In this document: positions 7,452-16,029 of the stretch, piece after piece
How the letters are laid out: the number at the start of each line of letters is the position of its first letter
Numbering within the stretch: position 1 is the stretch's first letter
Source of the DNA: an uncultured Gemmatimonadota bacterium
GTDB lineage: Bacteria > Gemmatimonadota > Gemmatimonadetes > Gemmatimonadales > Gemmatimonadaceae
NCBI GenBank assembly: GCA_903894655.1
Contig: CAITQY010000083.1
Coordinates: 1 to 19,460, forward strand
Reading direction: 5' to 3'
DNA length: 19,460 nt
Notes under the pieces: model-generated
Told to the model about the DNA's origin: nothing
The model's database searches: none
What the model saw: only the letters and a program-made list of their open reading frames with translations
Translations under genes and position numbers: made by a program

Positions 7452-10400
7452 TCAGAAGGTAAGCGTCACGACGCCGGTCAGCGTGCGCGTCATGGGATAC
7501 GTGGCATCATCAAAGCGCACCGTCGGCGAACCGGCCATAACATTGAGGCCCGTGTAATTCGTGAACGTCCGCATGTTGCGTCCGATCAGATCGATCTGCG
7601 CGCGCGACACACCAACTTTGTTCAGGAAGGGCCACCGCTTCGCGTCGGCCGTGTAGCCCAGCATGAGCTCCGCGATCGTCAGGTGCGTACCGCTCTCCAC
7701 GAACTGCGCGAGATACAGGTTGTTGTTGTTCGACACGGCGTTGTAGTAGGCTACCGGCTTCTTGAGTTCGTCAGGCTTCCCGAACTGGTCCACGTCGGGA
7801 TGGTCACCCGAGGCGTAGAACGTCTGGTTGCTGTTGGCATACACATCGCCACCCAGCTGCCCCGTCGTTTGTACGAAGAGACGGAAGTTGTTGTACCGGA
7901 AATTGTTCTGGAAACCGAAGCGGAAGAGCGGCTGACTATTGCCGATGCGGTCGTACCAGAGCTGTCCCAGTGAATCGCGGCGCTGAATCGGCAGCCCCCA
8001 GCCGTAGGCGGTGCCATCGATTGTGACGGAGCTGCCCCACAGGTTCTTGGCAATACCATCACGCCACGTGTTGCCCGCACCCACCGGCACCACCCAGCCA
8101 TCGTCGTTGACGTCGAATTGCGCCTGCGAGTTGCGGTGAATGGCGGCCAGCTGCGACTTGTCCCGCACGTTCTGGTTGCCCCACATCTCGCTGAGCGGAA
8201 TCCCGTCGCACTTGTACTGGAGTCCGTCGTCGAAGCAGGTACGACCAAAGCTGCGCGTGAACTGCTTCTGATTGTCTCCCGTCACGAGAATGTCCCAGCG
8301 CAACCCGTTGGGGTTGGTCAGCACCGCACCTTGCAGCGTCACCTCGAGGACGTTGCCGCCGATGTACGCGGGATTCGTGCGAACCAGTTGGTAACCAGAG
8401 ACAGCCGGTGCCGGCACGTTCACGAAGACATCCTTACTGTCGTTCCGCACATACGTGACGGTTGCCGACAGGCGCGACTTGTACGCGAGATCAATGCCGA
8501 TTTCCTGTTCCTTGGTAAACGTCGGCGTGATGTTGACGTTGCCGAGATTGCTGCGGCGGATCGCGCCGGTGCCGTCGTTCGTCATCGCCTCATACTGATC
8601 GCTGAAGCTCGGACTCACACCCGTCACGCCGTAGCTGTAGCGCAGCTTGAACTGATTGAACGCCGGCATCGGGAACCAGCTTTCCTCACTCAAAATCCAG
8701 GCGGCCGAGGCTCGGCCGAAGGTATTCCAGCGATTGGCGGCACCGAACAGCGAGTTGCCTTCACGACGCCACAGGAAATCGCCGATGTAGCGTTCCTTGA
8801 AGCTGAGTCCGAGGTTCGTGATCGCGCCAAGTACCCGATAATCGGTGATGCTGTTGGACGTGGTGCGGACACGCGCCTGCGACATCGCCTTGAGCCCTTC
8901 GGTGCCGAAGTCGGTGCCGGACGTCGTGAGGCTGGGCGAGTACTCGCGACGCGTTTCACCGCGCTGAGACAGGCGCGCGGTCAGTTCGCCGAGGGTTTTC
9001 GTGGCGGACACCGTGCCGGTAATGATGTAGCCGTCAGTGACCTGATTGGTCTCCTGCAGGCTGCCAATGCTGGGACTGAGGCCGCCGGTGCTGGTCACGA
9101 GCGGAGTGCCGCGCGCTGTATAGGACGTCTGGGCGTAATCGCCGCGATCGTAGTTGGCGTCACCCGCAACCGACAACCAGCTGAAGGGCCGGTAGCTGGC
9201 GTTGGCGTTGAGCAACGTGCGTGCGCGCCGAATCACGTTGTCGGCGATGTACTGCGTGTACAGCGGATTCGTATACAGCGTGACCGAATCGGGAACGATC
9301 ACGTAGGGGAAGCCAATCTTGGGAAAGGGATCGAATTCCTTCAGGTTCACGTCGGTATCGATGCGATAGAAGTTGTTGAAGCTCGGGCTCGAGGCGTCGT
9401 CCTGTCCGCGCGTGTGGTTGACGGACACGCCCACATTGAGCTTCTCGTTCAATCGCGAGTCGAGGTTCACGCGCAGCGTTTGGCGACGATACCCCTCGTT
9501 GTCGTCCAACACGCCGCCGAACACGTTCCGGGTATACGCCAAGTTGTAGTTCGTGGCGGCGGCGTTGCCCTGCACCTGCAGGCTCTGAATCGTGGTGCTG
9601 CCCGGATTGAAAAACAGCGCCGGGTGATCGTACGTCTTCGACGTAAACGGCGCGTCCATAATCCCGAGCGGCTTGAGCGCACGCTGAGCCCGCGGCACGA
9701 CCTGATCTTGCGCGTTCAGCCAGTTGCCGTTGGCGTCTTGCCGGAAGGCGTGGTGTTGATTTTTGGGCAGGCTCGTTTGGAACTGATCGGTGCCCTGCTC
9801 CGTACGCGCCTGAAATTGCGTGGTGCCGAGCGCGAGGCCCTTGCCACGCCGGGTGGTGATGGAGATGACGCCGGCCGCGGCGCGCGAGCCGTACAGCGAA
9901 GCCGCCGCGGCACCCTTGATCACCTCGATCGACTCCACGTCCATCGATTCGATGTCCTGCGTGGTCACCGACTGCGCCTGATTCAGAAACACACCGTCCA
10001 CCACGAACAGCGGCGACGGGGGCGCGCCGCCTTCGGTGATGCCAGAGATCGGGGTGCGGAGCACGATATTGACGCCGCTTCCCGGCTTGCCGCTCGGACG
10101 GGTGATGGCCACACCGGCCACTTTACCCGCGATCAAATTGGCGGCCGAGCCGGTCGGCATGACGGGAATGTTTTCCGACGTGATCTTGTCGACCGTGATG
10201 GTGGACTTGGCCACCGACTGCGCATCCATGCTGCCGGATACCGTCACTTGGTCGAGGCGCGTGGAGGTGACGCTCAGCGCCACGTTCACCGTGATGATGC
10301 TGTCGGCAACCAGTCGAACGTTGGTGATACGCTGCGGGCCATAACCGAGCCGCCGCACATCGAAGTTGTAGAGCCCCGCCGGGGCGCTCGGAATGATGAA

Positions 10401-10658
10401 GCGACCGTCTGGCCCGGTGCTCGCCGTGATGGGCGTGCCGACCAGGAAAACGTTGACTCCGGGAAGCGGAAGTTTGGTCGCGACATCAGTCACAATGCCC
10501 ACCACCCTCGCGCGCCGAGTCGGCTGCGTGGTTTCAGTGGCTGGCTGGGCGGACAGCGGCGTGAGCGGTGTAGCGTACCACAGCAGGCTTGCACCGAGGG
10601 TCGCGAGCAGTGCGCGACATGGCGCACGCCGCGGGACGCGATTTTGTGGAACGGGCAT
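7452..10658 (-). CDS. SusC/RagA-type TonB-dependent outer-membrane transporter
   Basis: This protein of 1068 residues forms the outer-membrane channel partner of the SusD lipoprotein that follows. A Sec signal peptide (about 1-38, ending TPLSAQ) leads into a carboxypeptidase-regulatory-like domain at about 50-140 (GIVTDVATKLPLPGVNVFL, then LGYGPQR), then the plug. The plug holds the family signature DVESIEVIKGAAAASLYGSR followed by AAAGVISITTRRGKG. The rest is a large beta-barrel ending TGVVTLTF with terminal Phe. The open frame continues upstream to 10820, but that extension reads as Arg/Pro-rich noise and would overlap the preceding gene. I chose the ATG at 10658 since the signal peptide starts there; an ATG at 10709 is possible. 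No Shine-Dalgarno is evident. It lies 125 bases after the plug-only gene and is probably co-transcribed with it. Confidence 0.93.
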   Translation of the reverse strand: MPVPQNRVPRRAPCRALLATLGASLLWYATPLTPLSAQPATETTQPTRRARVVGIVTDVATKLPLPGVNVFLVGTPITASTGPDGRFIIPSAPAGLYNFDVRRLGYGPQRITNVRLVADSIITVNVALSVTSTRLDQVTVSGSMDAQSVAKSTITVDKITSENIPVMPTGSAANLIAGKVAGVAITRPSGKPGSGVNIVLRTPISGITEGGAPPSPLFVVDGVFLNQAQSVTTQDIESMDVESIEVIKGAAAASLYGSRAAAGVISITTRRGKGLALGTTQFQARTEQGTDQFQTSLPKNQHHAFRQDANGNWLNAQDQVVPRAQRALKPLGIMDAPFTSKTYDHPALFFNPGSTTIQSLQVQGNAAATNYNLAYTRNVFGGVLDDNEGYRRQTLRVNLDSRLNEKLNVGVSVNHTRGQDDASSPSFNNFYRIDTDVNLKEFDPFPKIGFPYVIVPDSVTLYTNPLYTQYIADNVIRRARTLLNANASYRPFSWLSVAGDANYDRGDYAQTSYTARGTPLVTSTGGLSPSIGSLQETNQVTDGYIITGTVSATKTLGELTARLSQRGETRREYSPSLTTSGTDFGTEGLKAMSQARVRTTSNSITDYRVLGAITNLGLSFKERYIGDFLWRREGNSLFGAANRWNTFGRASAAWILSEESWFPMPAFNQFKLRYSYGVTGVSPSFSDQYEAMTNDGTGAIRRSNLGNVNITPTFTKEQEIGIDLAYKSRLSATVTYVRNDSKDVFVNVPAPAVSGYQLVRTNPAYIGGNVLEVTLQGAVLTNPNGLRWDILVTGDNQKQFTRSFGRTCFDDGLQYKCDGIPLSEMWGNQNVRDKSQLAAIHRNSQAQFDVNDDGWVVPVGAGNTWRDGIAKNLWGSSVTIDGTAYGWGLPIQRRDSLGQLWYDRIGNSQPLFRFGFQNNFRYNNFRLFVQTTGQLGGDVYANSNQTFYASGDHPDVDQFGKPDELKKPVAYYNAVSNNNNLYLAQFVESGTHLTIAELMLGYTADAKRWPFLNKVGVSRAQIDLIGRNMRTFTNYTGLNVMAGSPTVRFDDATYPMTRTLTGVVTLTF

Positions 10659-10783
10659 TGGTGGGCGGGGCGGAAGAGAGCGAAGCAACCCGGGAGGCGG
10701 GTCGATCATACGCGTTCTTGGGCGGTGTGGCCAGTACATGCCAGCGATTACTGCCCACCGTTCTTCTAGGCGCGCAAACTCTC

Positions 10784-11644
10784 TCAGCGCCGAAATGAAT
10801 TGATGACGATCGCGCCGCACCGATCACCGCGTTGCGGCAAGCCCGGGATCACCACGTTCATCGGGTAGACCTCGACGCTGCGAAACATCGATGGGTCGAG
10901 TCGCCCGACCTGGTCGCCCTCGATCGGCGACGTATCCAAGAAGAACTGCATGGGACACGGATTGGAAAACCCATCATTTCCCACCCCTTGGTTGCCACTC
11001 GCCCCGCCGCGATTCCGAGAGATGGTCGCCACGACTTCGCCGTCGGTGCCATTGCCGCGTAACCGCTGGATGGTCATGCCCGGGACACCTTGCACGAGTT
11101 CCGCAATCGAATACGGACGCGTTTCGAGAATGTACTCGCGCGTATACAATCGGCCCGCACCCACGCGCATCTGGATCAGTCGCTGTCCCTGGGCCACCGC
11201 ACTCGCTGTGGCGGAATTGGCCTTGGCGGTGACTTCAACCGTTGACAGCGTACGCGGATACCGACGCAGCAGCAGTGACAAGGTGTCTTTCGAGGAGCGC
11301 ACCACATTCACTTCACGCTGGTACGGCACATAGCCGATCTGGCGCGCCAGCACGACGTGCGGCCCAGTTGGCGGATCAGCAAACCGCCAGAACCCCTTGG
11401 CATTGCTCCGCGTGGTGTACGAGGTGCCAGCGATCAGGACTTCGGCGTCCCCCATCGGCTTGCCCGCGGCGTCCACCACCCAGCCCACCAGCTCGTCGCG
11501 AGAACGCGGAGCTTCCAACTGCGCCCGCAACAGAGCGGGCATGATCAACAGCGCCATCGCCACGCCCACGCAGCGCACACGCGTAGCGGTGGCACTCCTC
11601 ACACCGCCGCGTACCCTGCCAAAAGTCTGTTTAAACTGGCCCAT
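10784..11644 (-). CDS. Exported carboxypeptidase-regulatory plus plug-like protein without a barrel
   Basis: The 286-residue product has a long basic N-terminus and a hydrophobic segment (about 26-41, ending LLRAQ), consistent with export. Residues about 48-130 form a carboxypeptidase-regulatory-like fold (ELVGWVVDAAGKPMGDAEVLIAG, cut here as a motif region; then GFWRFADPPTGPH and IGYVPYQREV). Then comes a plug-like region: YSIAELVQGVPGMTIQRLRG, PCPMQFFLD and FRSVEVYP. The chain stops at RCGAIVINSFRR, where a TonB receptor would begin its barrel. Cysteines in PCPM and RCGA are placed to form a disulfide. Such stand-alone proteins are, from memory, frequent in Gemmatimonadota; their role is unknown. 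They may be accessory plugs, ligand binders or signalling decoys. The start is uncertain: several ATGs upstream to 11776 are in frame, but the signal peptide favours 11644. It lies between the amidase and SusC genes. Confidence 0.8.
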   Translation of the reverse strand: MGQFKQTFGRVRGGVRSATATRVRCVGVAMALLIMPALLRAQLEAPRSRDELVGWVVDAAGKPMGDAEVLIAGTSYTTRSNAKGFWRFADPPTGPHVVLARQIGYVPYQREVNVVRSSKDTLSLLLRRYPRTLSTVEVTAKANSATASAVAQGQRLIQMRVGAGRLYTREYILETRPYSIAELVQGVPGMTIQRLRGNGTDGEVVATISRNRGGASGNQGVGNDGFSNPCPMQFFLDTSPIEGDQVGRLDPSMFRSVEVYPMNVVIPGLPQRGDRCGAIVINSFRR

Positions 11645-11776
11645 CGCACATTGAAGCGCCGCGCTGCGCGAAACGCAACGTCGGAAATTGGGCGTGTACC
11701 ACGCAGGGTCGCCGCCGCCGTACCCACCCGTATTCCGCGCCCCACCCCCGTGTCCGGCCATCCGGCTGGTACCCAC
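11645..11776. other. Spacer between amidase and plug-only gene
   Basis: These 132 bases are open in the plug-only frame, which is why its start is uncertain. I see no stem-loop with a T-run, so nothing indicates that transcription stops between the two genes. An 8-base palindrome GTTTAAAC lies just inside the plug-only gene (around 11629) and looks incidental. Confidence 0.3.
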
Positions 11777-13534
11777 CTACTTCCCAACGCGTGCCTTCAC
11801 CACCGGCAGCAATCCTGCGTCCACCAGCGTCGGCCGCGTCCGCGCAGGCGTGGCCTGCTCCCACGCCTGCGCCATGCCCAGCAACTCACGATCGCGCCAC
11901 GGTCGCGCCGACAGTTCAAGCCCGAACGGCACGCCGTTGTCGTAGGTGCCAGCCGAGACCACGACCGCGGGCACGCCGATCATGTTCACCCAGCTCGTCG
12001 CCGAGTGCGGTCCTTCACTCACGCGACCATCCTGCGGCATCGATTCATCCGGCGGTGCCATCTGAATGGCCGGATAGACGAACCCATCGAGCTTCATCCG
12101 ATCGAGGGTGGCCACATACTCGGCCAGCATCGCCCGGCGCGGCGCATGATAGTTCCGCTCAGCGTCGGCATCGGTATCAAGTACACGCTGCTCGAGCCGC
12201 GCGCCCGGCATGTAGCGAAAGTGATCTTCCACGCCAATGGATGACACGAACAACGGGGCCCCGACCACCTGCTGGTACTCCGCGGCCGAGTGATACGCGG
12301 TTGGCCCGAAGGTGGCGAGGAAACGGTCGGTGCCGTCGCGCATGTACGCGTACGTCGACACGCGGCTCGCCAGCGTGGCGAACAGCGGCGGCAAAATGCT
12401 GTCGCTGATCACCACCTCGGCGCCGGCGGCACGCAGCGCCGCCACGGCCTTCATGAACATCACGCGGGTGTCCTCGCGCAGCGCCATGTTGGCGGCAGCG
12501 CGAATAGAATCGGCGGTGCGCTCCGGCACACCGGCGGGAATGCCGTGAAACGGGATGCCGCTGCCGGCCATGATGAAGGCGGGCACGCCGAATCGCTTGC
12601 CCTTGAGTGATGCCGTGGCCATGCCCACCGTGGTCAGGCGCACCGAATCGGGCGCGAGCAACGTGGCGGGATCGAGCGAGTCCTTCCCTGCCATCACTTC
12701 CAGGGCGATCGCGGCATCGGTTACGGTTCGCGCGATTGGTCCCGTGTTGTCGAGCAGCCAGTCGAGCGGCGCGATGCCGGCAATGCTCACCAGACCGCGC
12801 GTGGGAAACACCCCCACCAGCGCACTCGTAGCCGCCGGCATGCGAATGGAGTTGCCGGTGTCGGTGCCGTTCCCCAGCACGGCCATGTTGGCGGCGACCG
12901 CGGTGACGACACCGCCGCTCGAGCCACCGGGCGAGAAGCGCACGTCGTAGGCATTGCCGGTGCGACCGAAAGAACTGCTGCGATTGGTGTCGCTGTTGGC
13001 GAGATCCGGCATATTCGCCAGACCGACAATGATGGCACCGGCCGCGCGGAACTGCGCCACGATCGTCGCGTCCTGGGGCGCGATGAGCTCATGACCGGCG
13101 CGCGTGAAGCCTTCCCAGCCCGCCGTGGTCACCTGCCCCTGCACGCTGGTGTTGGCCTTGATCACGATGGGCACGCCCCACAACGGTCCGCGCGGGGCAC
13201 CTTCGCCTTTCGCCGCCTCGGCATCGAGCCGTGCGGCGGCGGCCAACGCACTGTCACGCAACACCGTTTCGATCGCGCCGTAGACGCCGTTGTAGCGATC
13301 GATGCGATCGAGGTGCCACTGCACGACCTGTGTTACTGTGTAGCGCTTGTCGGCATAGAGCTGCTCCAGCTTCGGCACCGTGACGTCGAGCAGATCACGA
13401 TCGGCCGCGTTTAGGGCCACCGGTACGGCGGGCGAGGTGCACCCAGTCTGGGCGACGGACAGCGTAGCGGCAACGACAGCGAGCGCCATGCGCGCCACGA
13501 CGCGGGGCAACGAAGGCGAAGTGCTTCTGAACAT
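11777..13534 (-). CDS. Exported amidase (amidase signature family, GatA-like fold)
   Basis: Amidase-signature enzymes cleave carboxamide C-N bonds using a Ser-cisSer-Lys triad. All three residues are visible in this 585-residue protein: K126 in PIVIKANTS, S205 in SPGGSSGG and the nucleophile S229 in GTDTGNSIRMPA. The S205-S229 spacing of 24 matches characterised members. The N-terminus (basic residues, ALAVVAATLSVAQTGC) is an export signal; Cys32 may be lipidated, but QTG is not a good lipobox, so either lipoprotein or soluble periplasmic enzyme is possible. It is not the tRNA-dependent GatA, because it is exported and has no gatB or gatC beside it. The substrate is unknown. It is the first gene of a minus-strand run with the plug-only protein, SusC and SusD, implying hydrolysis coupled to uptake. 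A 132-base gap follows. Confidence 0.9.
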   Translation of the reverse strand: MFRSTSPSLPRVVARMALAVVAATLSVAQTGCTSPAVPVALNAADRDLLDVTVPKLEQLYADKRYTVTQVVQWHLDRIDRYNGVYGAIETVLRDSALAAAARLDAEAAKGEGAPRGPLWGVPIVIKANTSVQGQVTTAGWEGFTRAGHELIAPQDATIVAQFRAAGAIIVGLANMPDLANSDTNRSSSFGRTGNAYDVRFSPGGSSGGVVTAVAANMAVLGNGTDTGNSIRMPAATSALVGVFPTRGLVSIAGIAPLDWLLDNTGPIARTVTDAAIALEVMAGKDSLDPATLLAPDSVRLTTVGMATASLKGKRFGVPAFIMAGSGIPFHGIPAGVPERTADSIRAAANMALREDTRVMFMKAVAALRAAGAEVVISDSILPPLFATLASRVSTYAYMRDGTDRFLATFGPTAYHSAAEYQQVVGAPLFVSSIGVEDHFRYMPGARLEQRVLDTDADAERNYHAPRRAMLAEYVATLDRMKLDGFVYPAIQMAPPDESMPQDGRVSEGPHSATSWVNMIGVPAVVVSAGTYDNGVPFGLELSARPWRDRELLGMAQAWEQATPARTRPTLVDAGLLPVVKARVGK

Positions 13535-13573
13535 GGCGATTCACGTTGGAGGATCGACAGCTTTACGTCGGCC

Positions 13574-13593
13574 GTACATCGGCGGTACATCGG
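13574..13593. repeat. Two direct copies of GTACATCGG upstream of the amidase gene
   Basis: GTACATCGG occurs at 13574-13582 and 13585-13593, with an 11-base period, about one DNA turn. The pair lies about 40 to 60 bases upstream of the amidase start, where an activator or repressor could bind on one face of the helix. Nothing else supports this reading. Confidence 0.3.
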
Positions 13594-13649
13594 GAGAGCA
13601 TTCGCGCGAAACGTACGACGTCACGGAACGGGTCACTAGCACCCGCTCG

Positions 13650-14591
13650 TCAGGCGCGCATGAACTCGAACAACTCCCGCGACACCGTCGGGGCCAAGCG
13701 CTCCAGCGCGTAGCTCGTCATGAAGGTTTTGGCTACGATCTCCCGGCGAAAACGCGGGGTGATCTCGCCGCTTTGCTTTAGGTGATCTGAGCGCTGCTTG
13801 CCGAGGTACAGAAAGGCCAAGCCGGCCGCGTCTTCGCGGGCGATGCGATGGCGCAAAAGCGAGATATCGAGCGCACCGATGTATAGCGCGTCGGCGGTCA
13901 CGTTGGCCCACTCGGTGCGCAGCGGATCGGCGAATCGTAGCGCGCGCAGTTCCTGCGCAATCGGACCGCCTTCGTCGCTCGCGGCGTCACGGCCCGCCTC
14001 GATGGCCCGCACCAACTCACCGGCCAGATCGATCTCCAGATCCGTTACGGCATTCTCCGTGACCGACGCACTCCCCACCACCGCGGAGGCGATCTGCACC
14101 ACCAGCATTGCACTGCGCTCCACATGCTCCGGCAGCAACGCATCCTCCCACCCCCGACTGCTCCACCGGATCCACTCGCGCCCATCGAGCTGCGCAATGG
14201 TTTGGGCCGCGGCATTCAGTGCCTCGAGAAAGCGTGGGCCCGACAGCGATCCCACGTCCGCGCGCGAGCGGATGTCTTCCGAACAGATCGAGAGCGCGGT
14301 GTACAAGTGCCCATCTTCCGCGCGCACCCAGCGACGGTCCACGTCGAGCACGATCACGTCGGCGCCGAGCACGCTGGAGAGCATCGTCTCCAGAATCGTG
14401 TGTGTCTTGACCGATCCATCGCGGTGCGTGAGTGTGTCGAGTGCGGCGTATTCGTGCAGCGCCCACGCATGTTCGGTCACGTTTGCGCCCGCAGCCGCGC
14501 GTTGCTGGAACTCGGCGAACGGCGCGGCGGGGTGCGTTGGTGTGCCAAGCACAACCGTGAGTTCGGTCAGGGCGTAGGGGGTGTTGGCCAT
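13650..14591 (-). CDS. Hypothetical cytoplasmic protein, 313 residues
   Basis: I do not recognise a family. The product has no signal peptide, membrane segment or cysteine-rich site. Visible blocks include ALTELTVVLGTPTHPAAP near the N-terminus, a central strand-like ETMLSSVLGADVIVLDVDRR, REWIRWSSRGWEDALLPEH around the middle, and a helical, acidic second half with ALYIGALDISLLRHR and FRREIVAKTFMTSYALERLA. The mix suggests an alpha/beta N-terminal half and a helical C-terminal half. Codon use looks ordinary for the window, and the opposite strand's frames read as Ser/Arg-rich shadow, which supports this as the coding frame. It lies 58 bases downstream of the DUF4143-type ATPase on the same strand, so it may share that transcript. 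The ATG has no clear ribosome site. Confidence 0.65.
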   Translation of the reverse strand: MANTPYALTELTVVLGTPTHPAAPFAEFQQRAAAGANVTEHAWALHEYAALDTLTHRDGSVKTHTILETMLSSVLGADVIVLDVDRRWVRAEDGHLYTALSICSEDIRSRADVGSLSGPRFLEALNAAAQTIAQLDGREWIRWSSRGWEDALLPEHVERSAMLVVQIASAVVGSASVTENAVTDLEIDLAGELVRAIEAGRDAASDEGGPIAQELRALRFADPLRTEWANVTADALYIGALDISLLRHRIAREDAAGLAFLYLGKQRSDHLKQSGEITPRFRREIVAKTFMTSYALERLAPTVSRELFEFMRA

Positions 14592-14649
14592 CGAGAGATC
14601 GGGATGATTTCGAGGTGAATCGGTGGTGAATTGGAGCGACGAGCGGGTG

Positions 14650-16029
14650 TCAGCGTTCGAGTAGCCACTGAGCGGCCGGAGACCACCGCAAGCGACCGGG
14701 CAACTCGCGAACCGGCGGCGTCGGATCGAGAGTGATCAGCATCGCCTCGGCCTCAGGCTGAGACGCGGCCGCCGATTCGAGTGCGCGCACTTCGCGAGCC
14801 CACGTCGCGTCGGCGGCGGTGTCGAGACACACCTGAATCAGCAGAGGCGCGGCGTCGGGTCGCGTGGCGTAGAAGTCGACCTCCCATCCTTCTGCCGTAC
14901 GAAACCAGTCAATCGCATAGCGGCGACGCTCCAGCTCGAGCAGGATCGCGGTTTCGAGTGCACGTCCCCGGTGCGTCCGCCCTGATCGTTCATAGATCGA
15001 GATCAGACCGGTATCCACCGGGTAGACTTTTCGTGGGTTGGACATCCGCTGTCGTTCGGAGGTGCTGTGCATCGTGATACTGCGCAGCAGAAACGCGTCC
15101 TCAAAGTATTCGACATACGCGTACACGTTGTCCTTACCGACGCCGATGCCTTGGGACTTGAGGTCGTCGTACAGCTTGTTCACGGAAACGCTTCCACCCG
15201 GCGTCGCCAGCAGATGCCGTTGCAACCAGCGGAGGGCGCGGACGTTCGTCACGTTGTGCCGCTCGATGACGTCACGCAGGACCATGGTGTCGACGTAACC
15301 CGTGAGGAGATCGAGCCGGTCCTGGGCGTCGGTCTGTTGCGCGTCGGGGAAGCCGCCGACCGTGAGGTACTGCTGCAGCGCGGCGTCCATCGTCGCGCGC
15401 TGCGGGCCCGTCAGCTGCTCCCACGGGAGATCCGTTTCGGCGCCGGCATAGCGCAGCGCCTCCCGAAAGGAGAACGGATGGACGAGCACTTCCATCGCGC
15501 GACCGCGCAGCGACGTGGCGACCTCTCGGCTCAGGAGTTTCGCCGAGGAACCGGAAACCGCGATTTCTATGTTGCCCGCAGCAAGGAGGCGATGGACGAG
15601 CGTTTCCCATTTCGGAACGACCTGCACCTCGTCGAGATAGAGCCAGAGCGTGCCGCCATCGGCGCCACCGCGTCGGACATGCGGATAGCGCCGCTCATGT
15701 TCTTCGACGAGCCAACCCAGATCGGCCGCCGTCATTCCGTCGAGCCGCTCATCCTCGAGTTCCAGGAGCAACTGCGACTCGCGTGATCGGCCCGCTGCGA
15801 TGTGGTCCGCCATGCGACGGTGGAGGAGCGAGGTCTTTCCACCACGGCGCACGCCGACGACCGCGAGGGCCTTGCCGGCGATCTCAGGGACGCGAACGTC
15901 GCGCGCGATCCGCGGCGGGACGCCCGCCGCCATGGATTCCGTGAGTTTGTCGCGGAGGCGATCTCTCGAGAGCGCCATCGATGAGTCGTTCGTGCTTTCT
16001 GACATGGCGCCCAGACCAGAGACCGACAT
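14650..16029 (-). CDS. AAA_14/DUF4143-type ATPase
   Basis: This 459-residue protein belongs to a widespread family of P-loop ATPases fused to a C-terminal PD-(D/E)XK-nuclease-like domain; its cellular role is not established. Walker A is GVRRGGKT (59-66), Walker B is LWLYLDE (128-134), and the sensor region is AVSGSSAKLL (157-166). PFSFREALRY and QYLTVGGFPDA are family hallmarks. A winged-helix-like middle (VSVNKLYDDLKSQG) precedes the DUF4143 part, with YPVDTGLISIY, LETAILLELERRRY and WEVDFY...LLIQVCLD, where the usual ExK lysine is absent. I chose the ATG at 16029 since AAGGA lies 11 bases upstream. The frame stays open to 16194 through AT-rich DNA that looks non-coding; ATGs at 16005 and 15978 are also possible. 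It is divergent from the GIY-YIG gene. Confidence 0.85.
   Translation of the reverse strand: MSVSGLGAMSESTNDSSMALSRDRLRDKLTESMAAGVPPRIARDVRVPEIAGKALAVVGVRRGGKTSLLHRRMADHIAAGRSRESQLLLELEDERLDGMTAADLGWLVEEHERRYPHVRRGGADGGTLWLYLDEVQVVPKWETLVHRLLAAGNIEIAVSGSSAKLLSREVATSLRGRAMEVLVHPFSFREALRYAGAETDLPWEQLTGPQRATMDAALQQYLTVGGFPDAQQTDAQDRLDLLTGYVDTMVLRDVIERHNVTNVRALRWLQRHLLATPGGSVSVNKLYDDLKSQGIGVGKDNVYAYVEYFEDAFLLRSITMHSTSERQRMSNPRKVYPVDTGLISIYERSGRTHRGRALETAILLELERRRYAIDWFRTAEGWEVDFYATRPDAAPLLIQVCLDTAADATWAREVRALESAAASQPEAEAMLITLDPTPPVRELPGRLRWSPAAQWLLER

Noticed and set aside
8118..10769. 883-codon open frame on the plus strand opposite the SusC gene
   Set aside because: It lies wholly antisense to a well-supported SusC gene. 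Its translation is rich in Arg, His, Val and Gly with no domain or signal, as expected from the reverse frame of a GC-rich gene.
10659..10820. N-terminal extension of SusC to an ATG at 10820
   Set aside because: It would overlap the end of the plug-only gene and put about 54 Arg/Pro-rich residues in front of a normal signal peptide.
11777..13534. Possible tRNA-dependent amidotransferase subunit GatA
   Set aside because: The protein has an export signal, and no gatB or gatC is nearby, so a periplasmic amidase is the better reading despite the shared catalytic triad.
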